Notes: generated from the letters alone by a model not told the origin. DNA of 64,000 nucleotides from Leifsonia virtsii (GCF_030433675.1 NZ_JAROCB010000003.1:186001-250000), one strand, 5' to 3'; counted from the stretch's first letter, positions 1 through 8,528 are shown. Numbers and translations are program-made.

Positions 1-195
1 CTCCAGGTCGTCCGGGTCGAGCTGCAGCGAGACCTCCTCGAACGCCTCACGAGCGGCCGCCTGCGCGGCGGTCTCGCCCGCATCCACTTTGCCGCCCGGC
101 ATGTAGTAGACGTCGCGGTCGCGCGCGGTGACCATGAGCACCGTGCGGTCGCGCACCACCGCGACGGCGGAGACGACGATGGGGGCTGCTGTCAC
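1..195 (-). CDS. Nudix hydrolase, C-terminus cut by window edge
   Basis: Only the first 65 codons are present; the rest runs off the left edge. The Nudix box is readable at residues 35-57: G-K-V-D-A-G-E, seven residues, then R-E-A-F-E-E-V-S-L. This fits GX5EX7REUXEEXGU except that Ser replaces the last Gly. The box binds the metal and hydrolyses nucleoside-diphosphate-linked substrates. The preceding segment (VLMVTARDRDVYYMPGGK) is the usual first strand and loop. The start is GTG at 195, the only in-frame start before a stop. The substrate cannot be told from this fragment. Confidence 0.85.
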   Translation of the reverse strand, partial: MTAAPIVVSAVAVVRDRTVLMVTARDRDVYYMPGGKVDAGETAAQAAAREAFEEVSLQLDPDDLE

Positions 196-211
196 TCGTC
201 CACGCTAGCGC

Positions 212-661
212 TCACGGCGCCTCGACGACCTGGGTCAGCTTGCGGAGGCCCTTCTCGAAGTCGCCGCCGATCAGCTTGTCCAGGTTGACGAACCGCGTGT
301 ACAGCTTCTGCGGCGTCTCCATGCGCCAGGTGACCCGGGTGGACTCGCCCTCCGGCTCGAGCACGAAGCGCAACTCGTTCGACGAGCGGAACGGCCGGGT
401 GAAGTCGAGGTGGATGCCGACGCCGTCGGGGTCGACCGCGGTGATCCGCATGGAGCCGGCTCCGGCCTTGCGGTTGCCCGACCAGGTGTAGGCCGAGCCG
501 ACCGCGCCCGGCTCGCCGCTGTACTCGCGCGTCAGGTCGGGGTCGAGGTCCTCCCACGGCGACCACTGCGCCCACTCGGGCAGGCGCGAGATGAGCGGCA
601 CCAGCTGCTCCGGGGTGGCCCGGATGCGGGCGGTGCGTTCGACGACGACGGTTCCTGCCAT
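212..661 (-). CDS. SRPBCC-family (START-like) protein
   Basis: A 149-residue protein spanning one whole SRPBCC domain: an N-terminal strand (TVVVERTARIRATPEQLVPL), an alpha segment with WAQWSPWEDLDPD, and the C-terminal helix (LYTRFVNLDKLIGGDFEKGLRKL). Such proteins form a deep hydrophobic pocket and are often annotated as polyketide cyclase/dehydrase or lipid-transport-like, usually without a known ligand. ATG at 661 gives the length normal for the family; a longer reading upstream has no family similarity. It sits 16 bp from the Nudix start on the same strand, so the two may be co-transcribed. Confidence 0.8.
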   Translation of the reverse strand: MAGTVVVERTARIRATPEQLVPLISRLPEWAQWSPWEDLDPDLTREYSGEPGAVGSAYTWSGNRKAGAGSMRITAVDPDGVGIHLDFTRPFRSSNELRFVLEPEGESTRVTWRMETPQKLYTRFVNLDKLIGGDFEKGLRKLTQVVEAP

Positions 662-736
662 GCAGCAGACCCTAGCGCCCGGCGGTCCCGGCAGGAAGCA
701 TTCCGGCCTCCCCCGTGAAGTGGCAGGATCGGGTGC

Positions 737-1660
737 GTGACCGGCCGAACGATGCTGCTCGACAGCGCCTCCCTCTACTTCCGCGCGTTCTACGGCGTGC
801 CCGACACGGTGAAGGCCCCGGACGGGACGCCGGTGAATGCGGTCCGCGGGTTCCTCGACATCATCGCCAAGCTGGTCACCGACTACCGGCCCGAGCGGCT
901 CGTGGCCTGCTGGGACGACGACTGGCGCCCGGCCTGGCGGGTGGAGCTCATCCCGAGCTACAAGGCCCACCGGGTGGCGACGCTCGTGCCGGGCGGCGTG
1001 GACGTGGAGGAGACCCCGGAGGCGCTGGTCGCCCAGGTGCCGATCATCCGGGAGGTGCTCGACGCGGTCGGGATCGCCATCGTCGGCGCCGCGCACCATG
1101 AGGCGGACGACGTCATCGGCACCCTCGCGACGGTGACACCGCGCGCGGTCGATGTCGTGACGGGCGACCGCGATCTGTTCCAGCTCGCCGACGACGAGCG
1201 CGACGTGCGCATCGTGTATACCGCTCGCGGCATGAGCAATCTCGAGGTGGTGACGAGCGAGTCGCTGGAGCGCAAGTACGGCGTCCGCGCCGACCAGTAC
1301 GCCGACTTCGCGGCGATGCGCGGCGACACCTCGGACGGGCTCCCCGGCGTGGCTGGCATAGGCGAGAAGACGGCTGCGGCGCTCCTGGCCGAGTACGGCG
1401 ACCTCGCCGGCATCGTCGCCGCCGCGGAGGATTCCGGGAGCGGCATGAAGCCGGCCGCGCGTGCCCGGTTCGCCGCTGCCGCCGACTACCTCGCGGTCGC
1501 GCCGCGCGTCGTCGAGGTCGTCCGCGACCTCCCGCTGCCGGAGGTGGACGCGACCCTGCCCCTGACGACCGCGGAACGGCGCGAGGCGCTCGACGCCCTG
1601 TCGGAGCGCTGGGGCCTCGGCGGCTCGCTCGGCCGACTGCTCACCGCGCTGGAGCGCTGA
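737..1660 (+). CDS. 5'-3' exonuclease (FEN-type, stand-alone)
   Basis: A 307-residue protein matching the 5' nuclease domain of DNA polymerase I without the polymerase part. Metal-binding acidic positions are visible: LLDSASLYFRAFYG at the N-terminus, ACWDDDWRP, HEADDVIGTLA and VTGDRDLFQL. A helix-hairpin-helix follows (GDTSDGLPGVAGIGEKTAAALL). Such enzymes remove flaps or RNA primers during repair and replication. GTG at 737 starts the conserved N-terminal strand directly. The gene is on its own, pointing away from the SRPBCC gene and towards the SGNH/GAF gene. Confidence 0.9.
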   Translation: MTGRTMLLDSASLYFRAFYGVPDTVKAPDGTPVNAVRGFLDIIAKLVTDYRPERLVACWDDDWRPAWRVELIPSYKAHRVATLVPGGVDVEETPEALVAQVPIIREVLDAVGIAIVGAAHHEADDVIGTLATVTPRAVDVVTGDRDLFQLADDERDVRIVYTARGMSNLEVVTSESLERKYGVRADQYADFAAMRGDTSDGLPGVAGIGEKTAAALLAEYGDLAGIVAAAEDSGSGMKPAARARFAAAADYLAVAPRVVEVVRDLPLPEVDATLPLTTAERREALDALSERWGLGGSLGRLLTALER

Positions 1661-1676
1661 CCGGAGCGCTCTCCGC

Positions 1677-2870
1677 TCAGCCCTCGGCGACGGGCTCGAA
1701 TCGCCACAGCTCGCGCTGGGCGAGCAGGGCGAGCTCGCGCAGCACGTCCAGGTCGGCCTCGCCGTCGGCGCGCTCGCGCGGCGTGCGGCCGAAGACGCAG
1801 ATGGCGCCGATCCGGGTGCCGTCCGGAGCCTCCACCGGGTAGCCGGCGTAGTAGCGGAGTCCGGCCGGTCCGGCCACGAGCGCGCTCCCGGAGAAGCGCG
1901 GGTCCTCGACGGCGTTCGGCACCACCATCCCGTCGGGTGTCTGGATGGTGTGGATGCACGCCGACTGCTCGATCGGGATCTCGTCCAGCACCGCGCCGGC
2001 CGAGGCGAACGGCCACTCCTTCACGTCGTCGAGCACCGTGAACATCGCGATCTCGGTGCCGAGGGTGCGCTTGGCCGTGCCGACGATGCCGTCGAGGCGC
2101 GCGTCGCCGCCGCGGCTGCCCAGCTTGAGGCGGGCGATCGCCTGCGCGCGATCGGACCCCTCGCTCGCGGCGGCGGCGCTCGGAACATCCCGTTCGTGCA
2201 GGGCTGGGATGAGCGCATCCACGATCTCCCGAGCCCAGTGCAGGTAGTCGCTCGGCGTGCGGTGGCGTCCGCCTGCGCCGGGCGGAGGTCCGGACAGCGG
2301 GACGAAGACCGCCCCCGCCTCGCCGCACACCTCGTGTGCGATCCGGTTGAGCAGTTCGGCGTGATCCTGGGCGACCTGCCCGGGCCGCGAGTCGAAGGAC
2401 GGGATGGAGCGGATGGGCTGCGCGCCCAGCCAGACCACGGTTCCGGCGCTCGCCGCGACCGTGTCGGCGAGCAACGTCTGCAATCGAGCCCGCCACGCCT
2501 TCGGCTCAACCATGCGCACGGCGTCCGCGACGGCTCCGCTGAGGACGACCGCGTCGTAGCGCCCCGGCTCCGCGCTGCGCACCATGCGACGCAGCCGTCG
2601 CACGCCGGCCGAGTGGTGCGGCACGACGTCCACCACGGCCCCGCGGCCGGTCGACGCGGCGAGCGCCCGTGCCATCGCCCCGGGGAGGGCGAGGTCGTAG
2701 CTGCCGACGCCCCAGCCCATGGCGGGACCGGAACCGACCAGCAGCACCCGGAGCGGCCTGCGCCCGGCGACGAACGCCTGGCGTCCGTCGAGCGGCCGCA
2801 CCAGACGGGAGCGGACGGTCGCGACGTGGAGGAGCCAGAGCCGCATCGCCGCTCGGCGCGGCAGCGACAT
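1677..2870 (-). CDS. SGNH-type hydrolase domain fused to GAF domain
   Basis: A 397-residue, two-domain protein. Residues about 30-210 look like an SGNH/GDSL esterase: LLVGSGPAMGWG at the position of the serine block, VVLSGAVADA as the third block and a terminal D-Y-L-H as the Asp/His pair. The serine block is divergent, so activity is uncertain. Residues about 235-390 form a GAF domain (LDGIVGTAKRTLGTEIAMFTVLDD ending in RELALLAQREL), a small-molecule or redox sensor fold. ATG at 2870 was chosen; GTG at 2885 is also in frame, but its GGAGG is only one base away. It lies downstream of the TetR gene on the same strand. Confidence 0.72.
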   Translation of the reverse strand: MSLPRRAAMRLWLLHVATVRSRLVRPLDGRQAFVAGRRPLRVLLVGSGPAMGWGVGSYDLALPGAMARALAASTGRGAVVDVVPHHSAGVRRLRRMVRSAEPGRYDAVVLSGAVADAVRMVEPKAWRARLQTLLADTVAASAGTVVWLGAQPIRSIPSFDSRPGQVAQDHAELLNRIAHEVCGEAGAVFVPLSGPPPGAGGRHRTPSDYLHWAREIVDALIPALHERDVPSAAAASEGSDRAQAIARLKLGSRGGDARLDGIVGTAKRTLGTEIAMFTVLDDVKEWPFASAGAVLDEIPIEQSACIHTIQTPDGMVVPNAVEDPRFSGSALVAGPAGLRYYAGYPVEAPDGTRIGAICVFGRTPRERADGEADLDVLRELALLAQRELWRFEPVAEG

Positions 2871-2946
2871 CCGTTCGTCGTCCACGCCTCCGACCGTAAC
2901 CCAGTCGGTCCCCCGCCTCCAGTCGCCCGCCGCGCCGGTGTTCGCT

Positions 2947-3516
2947 CTACGGCGTGCCCGTTCCGTCGAGCTCGCGGGCGCGCGCCAGCAGCGACTCGCC
3001 CACCAGGTCGAGCGGGCGGGTGCTCCGCTGCAGGCGGGCAAGCACGACCGCGCCCTCGGCGGAGGCGACGAGCACCGTGGCGAAGTCGCCCGCCTCCGGC
3101 TCTGGCACGCCCGCGGCGGCGAGCAGCCGGGTGAGGTTCGCCATGGAGGAGTCGAACACCTCCGCCGCCTTGTCGAACAGGGCGCCGTCCGGCGCGGAGA
3201 CCGCGACGGCGAGGACCGGGCAGCCGGATTCGAAGGCTGAGCCGGTCAGGACCGCGCGCCAGAAGGCGAGGAAGGCCTCCGTGACGCCGACCGCGGTGTC
3301 GCCGGCGCGTTCGGCCACCCAGCGGTCGTGCGCCGCGGTCGTGCGGACGAGCGCCTCGCTGAACAACTGCCCGCGGCCGCCGGGGAAGTGGTGGTAGATG
3401 GAGCCGCGCGGCGCCCCGGTCTCGGCGAGCATCTTGCCGAGCGATGCGCCGTTCACCCCCTTGCTGGCGAGGAGGCGGATGGCGCCGTCCAGCATGCGGT
3501 CCCTGGTGTCGTCCAT
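2947..3516 (-). CDS. TetR/AcrR-family repressor
   Basis: A 189-residue protein. The N-terminal helix-turn-helix is clear (RMLDGAIRLLASKGVNGASLGKMLAETGAPRGSIYHHFPGGRGQLF), followed by a helical ligand domain resembling the LmrA/YxaF group. It is divergent from the tautomerase gene at 3611. The gap between them carries a perfect inverted repeat at 3535-3554, the likely operator for both genes. The natural reading is a repressor released by a reactive small molecule handled by the neighbour. The ligand itself is not known. Confidence 0.9.
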   Translation of the reverse strand: MDDTRDRMLDGAIRLLASKGVNGASLGKMLAETGAPRGSIYHHFPGGRGQLFSEALVRTTAAHDRWVAERAGDTAVGVTEAFLAFWRAVLTGSAFESGCPVLAVAVSAPDGALFDKAAEVFDSSMANLTRLLAAAGVPEPEAGDFATVLVASAEGAVVLARLQRSTRPLDLVGESLLARARELDGTGTP

Positions 3517-3534
3517 CGCGCCCGCCCTCCGTCG

Positions 3535-3554
3535 ATTATGACGTTGATCATAAT
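3535..3554. promoter_or_regulatory. Operator-like inverted repeat, TetR/tautomerase
   Basis: ATTATGA (3535-3541) and TCATAAT (3548-3554) form a perfect 7-bp inverted repeat around CGTTGA. It is a short AT-rich patch in very GC-rich DNA, midway between two divergent starts, as expected for a TetR dimer site. Confidence 0.75.
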
Positions 3555-3610
3555 GACCGCGGCTGCCAGGGTCGAGATGTCGTCAGTCCGCATCCCGATC
3601 GGAGAACACC

Positions 3611-4048
3611 ATGCCCATGATCGACATCTACGCGCCCGCCGGCACCTTCGCCGACCCGCACGCCCTCGCCGCCGCCGCGGCCGCGACGGTGAAGGACGTG
3701 GAAGGCGTGCCCGACATCCCGATGTTCCGGTCGAACACGGCGGCGTTCGTGCACGAGCTGCCCGCGGCCCACCTGTCGGACGTCGACGGGAGTGGCGACC
3801 ACGTCCGCGTTCAGGTGCTGACGAACGCCGGAGCGCTCGACCGGGAGAAGCAGCTCGTCGTCGTCGAGCGGCTCACCGCGCTGGTCGCCGAGGCCGCGGG
3901 GGATGCGTCGCTCGTCGACCGCACGTGGGTGCTGCTGACGGAGGCCGCGCCGGGCGGCTGGGGCTTGTGGGGGCACGCGCACACCGACGAGGAGCTGGTC
4001 CAGGCCGCTCGGGCCGAGATCGGCCGGCTCCAGCAGAACGCCGGCTGA
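3611..4048 (+). CDS. Tautomerase-superfamily protein
   Basis: A 145-residue protein beginning MPMIDIYAPAG. A proline exposed after Met removal is the catalytic base of the 4-oxalocrotonate tautomerase superfamily, and it is in place if ATG 3611 is the start. The length suggests two fused beta-alpha-beta units: residues 1-75 and a second part (LDREKQLVVVERLTALVAEAAG ... RTWVLLTEAAPGGWGLWGHAH) like the C-terminal strand of the family. It is divergent from a TetR repressor across a probable shared operator, so it may be induced by its substrate, perhaps an unsaturated or halogenated acid. The substrate is inferred, not shown. Confidence 0.78.
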   Translation: MPMIDIYAPAGTFADPHALAAAAAATVKDVEGVPDIPMFRSNTAAFVHELPAAHLSDVDGSGDHVRVQVLTNAGALDREKQLVVVERLTALVAEAAGDASLVDRTWVLLTEAAPGGWGLWGHAHTDEELVQAARAEIGRLQQNAG

Positions 4049-4069
4049 ATCCGCGCGCCCCCACGGGCT

Positions 4070-5008
4070 TTACGGCAGCGTGTGGCCCGCCGTGGTGAAC
4101 AGGCGGTACCACTCCTGACGGGTCAGCGGGATGTCCGAGCCTGCCGCCGAGTCGCGCACCCGCTGGGCGTTCGTCGTGCCGAGCACGACCTGCATCCCGG
4201 CCGGGTGGCGGGTGATCCACGCGACGGCGATGGCGGTCGGGGTGACGCCGTACTTCTCGGCCAGCTCGTCGATCGCGTCGTTCAGCTCCGCGAAGTTCTC
4301 ACGGTCGCCCAGGAAGACGCCGTCGAAGAAGCCCTTCTGGAAGGGCGACCAGGCCTGCAGCACGATGTCGTGCAGGCGCGCGTAGTCAAGGATGCCGTTG
4401 TCGCGGTCGATCGACTGGTCGAGGCCCGCCATGTTGGCGGCGACGCCCTGGGCGATGACCGGCGCGTGCGTGATGCTCAGCTGCACCTGGTTGGCGACGA
4501 GCGGCTGCGACAGCGAGCGCTGCAGCAGCTCGATCTGACCGGGCGTCTGGTTGGAGACGCCGAAGGCGCGCACCTTGCCCGCGCTCTGCAGCTCGTCGAA
4601 GGCGAGGGCGACCTCGTCCGGCTCCACCAGGGTGTCCGGGCGGTGCAGCAGCAGGATGTCGAGGTAGTCCGTCTTGAGCGCCTCCAGGGACTCGTCGACC
4701 GTGCGCAGGATGTGCTCGCGCGAGAAGTCGAAGTAGCCGTCGCGGATGCCCACCTTCGACTGGATGACGACCTGGTCGCGCTCGGACGCGGGCACGGCGC
4801 CGGCGTCGCCGAAGCGGCGCTCACAGCCGTGACGCTCGGTGCCGTAGATGTCGGCGTGGTCGAACATGGTGATCCCGAAGTCGCGGGCGGTGCGGACCAG
4901 GGTACGGATCTCCTCGTCGTCGAGGTCGGAGATGCGCATGAGACCGAGGACGATGTTCGACGCCTCGATGTCGGTGCGAGGGAAGGTGAAGGTCTTCATG
5001 TGTTCCAT
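4070..5008 (-). CDS. Aldo/keto reductase
   Basis: A 312-residue single-domain NADPH-dependent reductase of the YdhF-like type. The catalytic tetrad is visible: Asp and Tyr in MFDHADIYG, Lys in VVIQSKVGI and His in DILLLHRPD. The C-terminal cofactor segment (VVLGTTNAQRVRDSA) is present. It folds as a cytosolic TIM barrel reducing aldehydes or ketones. ATG at 5008 is preceded by GAGGGG at a fair distance; a second ATG three codons later is the alternative. Neighbours do not indicate the substrate. Confidence 0.93.
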   Translation of the reverse strand: MEHMKTFTFPRTDIEASNIVLGLMRISDLDDEEIRTLVRTARDFGITMFDHADIYGTERHGCERRFGDAGAVPASERDQVVIQSKVGIRDGYFDFSREHILRTVDESLEALKTDYLDILLLHRPDTLVEPDEVALAFDELQSAGKVRAFGVSNQTPGQIELLQRSLSQPLVANQVQLSITHAPVIAQGVAANMAGLDQSIDRDNGILDYARLHDIVLQAWSPFQKGFFDGVFLGDRENFAELNDAIDELAEKYGVTPTAIAVAWITRHPAGMQVVLGTTNAQRVRDSAAGSDIPLTRQEWYRLFTTAGHTLP

Positions 5009-5083
5009 CTAACCCCTCGTCAACCCCCTGGCGGCGCGGATTTCCGCGACTACCGTTCGTGAGGCTACAGAAGGAGCCCCGCG

Positions 5084-5356
5084 ATGACCATGACGCCCGA
5101 TTTCCGTACCCCAGTCGAGGACTTCGCGCGCGAGACGGGACTCCGCGGGCGGCCGCCGATCGTGTCGGGGTACATCGTGCACGCGCTCGGACGCGACTTC
5201 CGTGTGACCGACGAGATGGCCCGCATCTTCCTCAACCAGGTGGAGCGCGTGGCCTCGACGGACGCGTCCGCCCTGGTCGTGCTCCGCCACGAGCACGGCG
5301 TCGAGCTGCTGCTGGTGACCGACGACAACTCGTTCTCCATCCGCACCGCCTCGTAG
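5084..5356 (+). CDS. Small conserved-looking protein, unknown function
   Basis: A 90-residue protein with a strong ribosome site (AGAAGGAG, 7 bases before ATG). It has a mixed alpha/beta composition, no signal peptide and no membrane segment. I do not recognise the family. It lies divergent from the aldo/keto reductase and 9 bp before the next gene, so the two plus-strand genes probably form a short operon. Confidence 0.7.
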   Translation: MTMTPDFRTPVEDFARETGLRGRPPIVSGYIVHALGRDFRVTDEMARIFLNQVERVASTDASALVVLRHEHGVELLLVTDDNSFSIRTAS

Positions 5357-5365
5357 GCTCGTCCC

Positions 5366-5899
5366 GTGGAGGGCGGGACGGACGAGGACGCGATCGCGCA
5401 CATCCACGCCGTCGTGAGGGACGCGGTCGACGCGCTGGCCGCCGCGGGAGCACGGCAGGAGGCCCTGGCCGAGCTGGTCCCGGCCCGTCGGGTTCTGCTC
5501 ATCCGCAGGGAGCCCGTCCTGCGGAGGACCGGCAGCGTCTGGCGGCTCGGCGTCTTCCTGCTGGACCAGGACGGCGTGCTACGGGCGACCGGCTCGCTGG
5601 TGCGGGCGACGCCTCCCGGACGCCCTCAGGGGTTGGCGCGGTCGGTGGAGGAGAGGCGGGCGCTGCGGGCCGCGGCCCAGCGCGGCGGCTTCCGCGACGG
5701 CGAGACCGTGAACTTCGCCGCACCGCCGATCGGGCTGGAGGCCGAGACGCTGCGCTCGTCGGCTGGCCCGCTGTTCGTGCGCGACGGGCGCGCGCTCGTG
5801 CGCTGGAGCGCGGCGGCGGGCGACGACGCGGCGCGCGAGTTCGGCGCGTACCTCGGCGAGCGGGTGGACCTCCTGGCCCAGCCGCCCGAGGGCGCCTGA
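5366..5899 (+). CDS. Unknown protein, 177 residues
   Basis: Codon use and spacing support a real gene starting with GTG at 5366. The protein is rich in Arg and Ala. The N-terminus is helical (DEDAIAHIHAVVRDAVDALAAAG), the middle has short strands (VLLIRREPVLRRTGSVWRLGVFLLDQDG), and there is no membrane segment or catalytic motif that I know. It follows the 90-residue gene by 9 bp and ends head-on against the YtxH-like gene. No function is proposed. Confidence 0.65.
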   Translation: MEGGTDEDAIAHIHAVVRDAVDALAAAGARQEALAELVPARRVLLIRREPVLRRTGSVWRLGVFLLDQDGVLRATGSLVRATPPGRPQGLARSVEERRALRAAAQRGGFRDGETVNFAAPPIGLEAETLRSSAGPLFVRDGRALVRWSAAAGDDAAREFGAYLGERVDLLAQPPEGA

Positions 5900-5900
5900 C

Positions 5901-6191
5901 TCAGGAGCCCGACGGAGCGGACGAGCCGGAGCCGTTCCCCTTGCCGGTGACCTCGTCGATCTTGGCGGACGCCTTCTCGGTCACCTTGCTGACGGTCTCG
6001 CTGACCTTGTCGCCGACATCCGACGCGGCGCGGCCGGCGAAGTCCTTCACGTCGCCCTTCACGTGCTGCACGGTGTCGGAGTCCGCGAACCCGCGCCACT
6101 TGGTGCGCAGGTCCTCGTACGCGCCACGCCCCGCGCGCGAACCGATGACGAAACCGACGGCGACTCCTGCGGCAAAGATGATGATCTTCAT
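5901..6191 (-). CDS. YtxH-like small membrane-anchored protein
   Basis: A 96-residue protein with one N-terminal membrane segment containing a glycine motif (MKIIIFAAGVAVGFVIGSRAGRGAYEDL). A charged amphipathic helix follows (about residues 28-85, with alternating Asp/Lys and Val), then a Gly/Ser tail. This arrangement is common in YtxH-type general-stress or envelope proteins, whose role is poorly defined. ATG at 6191 begins the membrane helix; GTG at 6200 would add three residues. Its stop is two bases from the stop of the convergent gene. Confidence 0.7.
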   Translation of the reverse strand: MKIIIFAAGVAVGFVIGSRAGRGAYEDLRTKWRGFADSDTVQHVKGDVKDFAGRAASDVGDKVSETVSKVTEKASAKIDEVTGKGNGSGSSAPSGS

Positions 6192-6273
6192 GGCGTGCAC
6201 CGTACGCGCGACGCGCGGCCCGCGACAGGGGCGGTCGGCAAGGTCGGAGCATCGGCCGCATTAGGGTGATCGG

Positions 6274-6789
6274 ATGCCGAACACCACCGACCCGGCCCTG
6301 CTGGAGCGCCTGCGCGAGCTCTTCGAGGCGCGGGACCGCGATCACATGCAGCCGACGATCGACGCGCTCCGCGACGTGCTCGCCGAGCACGCCGACGACC
6401 CGCACGTGCTCTACGAGGTCGGCGGAGCGTACGACACGGCGGGCGAGGAGGAGACGGCCGCCGGGTTCTACGAGCGGGCCCTCGACGCGGGGCTCAGCGG
6501 CGACACGCTGCGCCGCTGCCTACTGCAGTACGGCAGCACGCTGCGCAACCTCGGACGCTTCGACGAGTCGCTGGCCGCTCTCGACCGGGCGCTGGAGCAG
6601 TTCCCGGAGTCCGAGTCCGTGCGCGTCTGGCACGCGCTGTCGCTGCACGCCGCCGGCCGCAGCGACGCGGCGGTGGCGGAGCTGATGGAGGTCGCCGTCG
6701 ACGGCATCCGGACGCCCGACCTGCAGCGCTACCAGGCAGCGATCCGCGGCAACGCGGAGTACCTGCGGTCGCTCGACGCCTCCCGCTAG
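6274..6789 (+). CDS. Tetratricopeptide-repeat protein
   Basis: A 171-residue, all-helical protein with about three TPR units: HVLYEVGGAYDTAGEEETAAGFYERALDAG, LLQYGSTLRNLGRFDESLAALDRALEQFP and VWHALSLHAAGRSDAAVAELMEVAV. TPRs serve as protein-protein interaction scaffolds. This is the short, soluble, single-gene type found in many actinomycetes and Bacillota. The stop codon shares bases with the stop of the convergent TspO-like gene, so the two transcripts overlap at their ends. Confidence 0.85.
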   Translation: MPNTTDPALLERLRELFEARDRDHMQPTIDALRDVLAEHADDPHVLYEVGGAYDTAGEEETAAGFYERALDAGLSGDTLRRCLLQYGSTLRNLGRFDESLAALDRALEQFPESESVRVWHALSLHAAGRSDAAVAELMEVAVDGIRTPDLQRYQAAIRGNAEYLRSLDASR

Positions 6790-7607
6790 CGGCGTCGCCC
6801 GGGGCCGGGCCGCGAGACCCGCACGGCCAGCGCGACCAGCAGGATGAGCGCCGCCGCGGCGAACGCGCTGACCGCCACCGGCGCCGAGGTCAGCGAGCCG
6901 GTCAGCCGGGAGACGCCGATCCACGCCAGGCCCCACGCGGAGGCGACCGCGGGGGCGAAGCGGCCTCGGTCCCAGACCGCGAGCGCGCAGCCGATCACGG
7001 TGAAGACGCCGAGCAGGGCGATCGCCCACGCGTGCGGGCTGAGGCCGAAGCCGGCGAAGCCGAGCGTCATCAGCCAGGAGGTGATGTTCGCGACCGTGGC
7101 GATCATCACCCAGCCCAGGTACAGCCCGACGACGCCGTCGAACAGCACGGCATCCGCGGTCGAGTCTCCAGGATGCCGGCGGAGCACGACGAAGGCGACG
7201 ATCAGCACGGCGAGGAGCGCGACGATGGCGACCACCGACAGCGTGAGCGCTCCGGCCTGCACGGAGAGGATCCACGCGGCGTTCAGGAGCAGCGAGGCCA
7301 GCACCCAGAAGCCCGCGCGACGCTGCCGCTCCCGCGCGGCCTGCGACGGCAGTGCCTGCCAGATCGCGTAGGCGACGAGGCCGGCGTAGATGACCGACCA
7401 GATCGCGAAGGCCGGTCCGGCCGGCGCGAGCAGAGTCGCGTCCGCGCTCAGAGCTCCGCCCGCGACCTTCGGGATGGGCGTTCCGCCCGCGAACCCGGAG
7501 CCGACGACGGCGCCGATCAGCGCGACGACGCTCCCGGCGATGACCAGCGACTGCCGAACCCGGTCGAGCGCCATCACCCGCGAGCGTGCAACCTCGATCC
7601 CACTCAC
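6786..7607 (-). CDS. TspO/MBR-like tryptophan-rich membrane protein
   Basis: A 273-residue membrane protein with about seven hydrophobic helices. The first carries GSVVALIGAVVGSGFAGGTPIPK, typical of the larger actinomycete relatives of tryptophan-rich sensory proteins. Other family features are FAIWSVIYAGLVAYAIWQALP, LLLNAAWILSVQ and LYLGWVMIATVANITSWL. TspO proteins bind porphyrins and act in stress signalling; the role of this longer branch is not established. GTG at 7607 is used; ATG at 7574 starts just before the first helix and is possible. A palindromic repeat lies in the gap to the next upstream gene. Confidence 0.78.
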   Translation of the reverse strand: MSGIEVARSRVMALDRVRQSLVIAGSVVALIGAVVGSGFAGGTPIPKVAGGALSADATLLAPAGPAFAIWSVIYAGLVAYAIWQALPSQAARERQRRAGFWVLASLLLNAAWILSVQAGALTLSVVAIVALLAVLIVAFVVLRRHPGDSTADAVLFDGVVGLYLGWVMIATVANITSWLMTLGFAGFGLSPHAWAIALLGVFTVIGCALAVWDRGRFAPAVASAWGLAWIGVSRLTGSLTSAPVAVSAFAAAALILLVALAVRVSRPGPGRRR

Positions 7608-7632
7608 ACCCCGCACCGTAGCCCTCCCTCCG

Positions 7633-7706
7633 CCCGCCGTCGAGTCCGCGAATACTGCACGCGACAGGCCGTGGGGCCGTGCAGTATTCGCGGACTCGAC
7701 GGCGGG
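7633..7706. repeat. Palindromic repeat, family A copy 1
   Basis: Two perfect 29-nt arms (7633-7661 and 7678-7706) flank a 16-nt loop. The arms begin CCCGCCGTCGAGTCCGCG and contain GAATACTGCACG. It starts two bases after the PrmC-like stop codon on the minus strand. Copies at 29546, 47925 and (a variant) 54474 show it is a dispersed family. It could serve as a transcript end for the PrmC-like gene, although no U-tract follows. Confidence 0.9.
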
Positions 7707-7708
7707 GG

Positions 7709-8497
7709 TCAGTGCGGGAGGCGGGCCAGCACGAGGGTGGAGGCGCGGGAGGGGGTCGAGTGGACGCGCGCGGTGAGGCCGGCGGCGGCGAAGAGCGCGG
7801 CGGACGCGGGGGCCTGCTCGGCGCTCGACTCGATGAGGAGCGCGCCGCCCGGGGAGAGCCAGTCCGCGGCCTCCGCGGCGATCCGGCGGTGCACGTCGAG
7901 ACCATCGTCGCCCCCGTCGAGCGCCACCGCCGGCTCGTGGTCGCGGGCCTCCGGCGGCATGAGGGCGATCGCCTCGGTCGGGACGTACGGCGCGTTCACG
8001 GCGAGCACATCCACCGTGCCGCGGAGCGTCGCGGGCAGCGCCTGGAAGAGGTCGCCCTCGAAGACGTGCGCGGGATCGAGGTTGCGGCGGGCGCAGCGCA
8101 CGGAAGCCGGCTCGATGTCCGCCGCGAACACCTCGGCCTCGGGAACGCGCGCGGCGACGACCGCGCCGATGGCACCCGCGCCGCAGCACAGGTCCAGCAC
8201 GGTGGCGCCGCCCGTGCGCACCACGGCGTCCGCGGCGAGCGCCGCAGCACGCAGGGCCAGCAGCTCAGTGCGGCGGCGCGGAACGAAGACGCCGGGATCG
8301 ACGTGGATGCGCTTCCCGCAGAACTCCGCCCAGCCGAGCAGCGGCTCCAGCGGCTCCCCCGCGACGCGGCGGGCGACCAGCGCCTCCAGCTCCTCCGGCG
8401 AGGCCGCCGCCTCGGTCAGCAGCCGCGCCTCGTCCTCGGCGAAGACGCATCCCGCCGCGCGCAGGCGCGCGACGATCTCGGGCTCGGGTGTCGGCAC
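7709..8497 (-). CDS. PrmC/HemK-like SAM methyltransferase
   Basis: A 262-residue protein related to release-factor glutamine methyltransferase: a helical N-terminal domain, then a Rossmann domain with the SAM motif VLDLCCGAGAIG and the acidic EVFAADIEPASV. The catalytic loop is NAPYVPTE, where classical PrmC has NPPY. This variant marks a PrmC-related paralogue family in actinomycetes whose substrate is not established, so it should not be taken as the main PrmC. ATG at 8497 gives a full-length N-terminal domain. Confidence 0.85.
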   Translation of the reverse strand: MPTPEPEIVARLRAAGCVFAEDEARLLTEAAASPEELEALVARRVAGEPLEPLLGWAEFCGKRIHVDPGVFVPRRRTELLALRAAALAADAVVRTGGATVLDLCCGAGAIGAVVAARVPEAEVFAADIEPASVRCARRNLDPAHVFEGDLFQALPATLRGTVDVLAVNAPYVPTEAIALMPPEARDHEPAVALDGGDDGLDVHRRIAAEAADWLSPGGALLIESSAEQAPASAALFAAAGLTARVHSTPSRASTLVLARLPH

Positions 8498-8528
8498 CCG
8501 GCCATGCTAGCCGCGGGCGGCCGGAGGC

